Below, one piece after another: positions 5,263 to 6,304 of a DNA stretch of 6,304 nucleotides. The notes under the pieces were generated by a model. It searched no databases, was not told where the DNA came from, and saw nothing but the letters and a program-made list of their open reading frames with translations. A program made the position numbers and the translations under genes. This stretch comes from Treponema sp. (GTDB lineage: Bacteria; Spirochaetota; Spirochaetia; Treponematales; Breznakiellaceae). Each line of letters opens with the position of its first letter. Within the stretch, counting starts at the first letter, position 1. Where the stretch lies: positions 1-6,304 of the forward strand of contig JAIRNB010000271.1 in assembly GCA_031258265.1 (NCBI GenBank). The letters run 5' to 3'.

Positions 5263-6285
5263 ATGAAACGGATCGTTACATTCGGCGAAATTATGATGCG
5301 CCTGAACCCGGCGGGGTATCTGCGTTTTGTCCAAGCGGGAAGCTGGGATGTAAGTTACGCCGGCGGGGAGGCCAATGTGGCCGCCTCCCTGGCCCAGTTC
5401 GGTATGGACGCCGCCTTTGTTACCAAACTGCCCAGCCACGAGATCGGCCAATGCGCCCTCAACGAGTGCCGCCGTTACGGGGTGGATACCAGCGCGATTG
5501 TCCGGGGGGGCCGGCGCCTGGGCCTGTACTACGTGGAAAAGGGGGCCAGCCAGCGGGCCAGCAAGGTGATCTACGACCGGGAAGCTTCGGCCATTGCCCT
5601 GGCAAAGCCGGAGGAATTCGACTGGAAGAAGATTTTAGCCGGGGCCCAGTGGTTTCATTTTACCGGCATTACCCCGGCCCTCAGCGATAACTGCGCCGCC
5701 GCCAGCATGGACGCGGTCAGGACCGCCAAAGAAATGGGCCTTACGGTAAGCTGCGACCTTAACTTCCGCAAAAAACTCTGGACCGGCGAAAAAGCCGGCC
5801 AGGTAATGGGCGCCCTGATGCCCTTTGTGGACATCTGTATCGCCAACGAGGAGGACGCCGCCGACATATTCGGCATCCGCGCGGAAGGGGCCGACGTCAA
5901 CAGCGGCAAAGTCCGGGGGGAGAACTATATTTCGGTGGCAAAACAACTCTCCGGCCGCTTCAACTTCAAGAAAGTCGCCATTACCCTGCGGGGCAGCGTC
6001 TCCGCCAGCGATAACAACTGGTCCGCCATGCTCTACCAGGACGGGGAGGCCTTCTTCGGCCCCAACTACCCCATCCATATCGTTGACCGGGTAGGGGGCG
6101 GGGACAGCTTCGGGGCGGCCCTTATCTACAGCCAGCTTTCCGGCTGGGACAACCAGAGGGCCGTCAACTTTGCCGCCGCCGCCTCCTGCCTCAAACACAC
6201 CATTGAACATGATTTTAACCTGATAAGCCTGGGCGAGGCGGAAGCCCTGGCCGCGGGGAACGCCTCCGGCCGGGTACAGCGATAG
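5263..6285 (+). CDS. kdgK: 2-keto-3-deoxygluconate kinase (PfkB/ribokinase family)
   Basis: Cytosolic sugar kinase predicted to phosphorylate KDG with ATP to KDPG, the substrate of the aldolase upstream. It has 340 residues, normal for PfkB KDG kinases. The N-terminus is VTFGEIMMRLNP, followed by the substrate-side motif GGEANVA (34-40). Also visible are LGLYYVEKGA (86-95), DLNFRKKLW (165-173), ANEED (194-198), and the PfkB signature DRVGGGDSFGAAL (275-287) with catalytic base D281 and its anion hole. This combination is typical of KDG kinases rather than fructokinases or ribokinases. ATG 5263 is preceded by GGGGGA four bases upstream; a TTG at 5251 would add four residues but overlaps that ribosome site. 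The gene ends 19 bases before the window edge, so its terminator and any further operon genes are not visible. KDG specificity is strong by motif and context; 2-keto-3-deoxygalactonate kinase activity is the main alternative. Confidence 0.93.
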   Translation: MKRIVTFGEIMMRLNPAGYLRFVQAGSWDVSYAGGEANVAASLAQFGMDAAFVTKLPSHEIGQCALNECRRYGVDTSAIVRGGRRLGLYYVEKGASQRASKVIYDREASAIALAKPEEFDWKKILAGAQWFHFTGITPALSDNCAAASMDAVRTAKEMGLTVSCDLNFRKKLWTGEKAGQVMGALMPFVDICIANEEDAADIFGIRAEGADVNSGKVRGENYISVAKQLSGRFNFKKVAITLRGSVSASDNNWSAMLYQDGEAFFGPNYPIHIVDRVGGGDSFGAALIYSQLSGWDNQRAVNFAAAASCLKHTIEHDFNLISLGEAEALAAGNASGRVQR

Positions 6286-6304
6286 TACCATCAGTATTGC
6301 TGTG

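Noticed and set aside
5635..6291. 218-residue open frame on the minus strand
   Set aside because: Antisense shadow of kdgK, which has the complete PfkB signature on the plus strand.
1..6304. CRISPR array, tRNA, rRNA, transposase or toxin-antitoxin pair
   Set aside because: I saw no regularly spaced repeats, no tRNA-like cloverleaf, no rRNA segments and no transposase or toxin motifs on either strand.

Overview
This window is a sugar-acid catabolic locus with five complete genes and one partial gene. An enolase-superfamily acid-sugar dehydratase makes a 2-keto-3-deoxy acid. A PfkB-type 2-keto-3-deoxygluconate (KDG) kinase phosphorylates it, and a KDPG/KHG-type aldolase splits it to pyruvate plus a C3 aldehyde (glyceraldehyde 3-phosphate if the substrate is KDPG). 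Two LplB/LplC-type ABC permease subunits supply the uptake side, and an IclR-family repressor or activator sits between the two gene groups.

Layout: positions 3220 down to 1 are a minus-strand operon, dehydratase - lplB-type permease - lplC-type permease. Its genes are separated by 13 bases and then overlap by 14 bases, and the last gene runs off the left edge. This operon has a recognisable sigma70-type promoter (perfect TTGACA, 17-base spacer, GACAAT) and a GC-rich leader with competing hairpins. Positions 3399-3597 hold no convincing gene, but they contain a cluster of perfect GC-rich palindromes that ends almost at the stop codon of the regulator. The IclR regulator (4395 to 3598) is also on the minus strand. 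It is divergent from the plus-strand pair eda-kdgK (4558-5241 and 5263-6285), which reads toward the right edge. The 162-base divergent region carries a 23-base palindrome that is a good operator candidate. Single half-sites of the same type lie in this region and upstream of the dehydratase promoter, so the regulator plausibly controls both arms.

Organism: coding is GC-rich, with many G/C homopolymers and strong AGGAGG-type ribosome binding sites. The LplB/LplC permease type is common in Firmicutes and spirochaetes. The overall style (G/C runs in coding sequence, GC-rich palindromic intergenic DNA next to AT-rich promoters) makes me lean toward a Treponema-like spirochaete. This is an impression, not proof.

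What is uncertain: the exact substrate of the dehydratase (mannonate, gluconate or another aldonate), the transported ligand, and where the solute-binding protein and ATPase are encoded. The less ordinary signals are a long insertion in the dehydratase barrel, the competing leader hairpins over its ribosome binding site, and a 19-base tandem duplication of the eda ribosome binding site and start.
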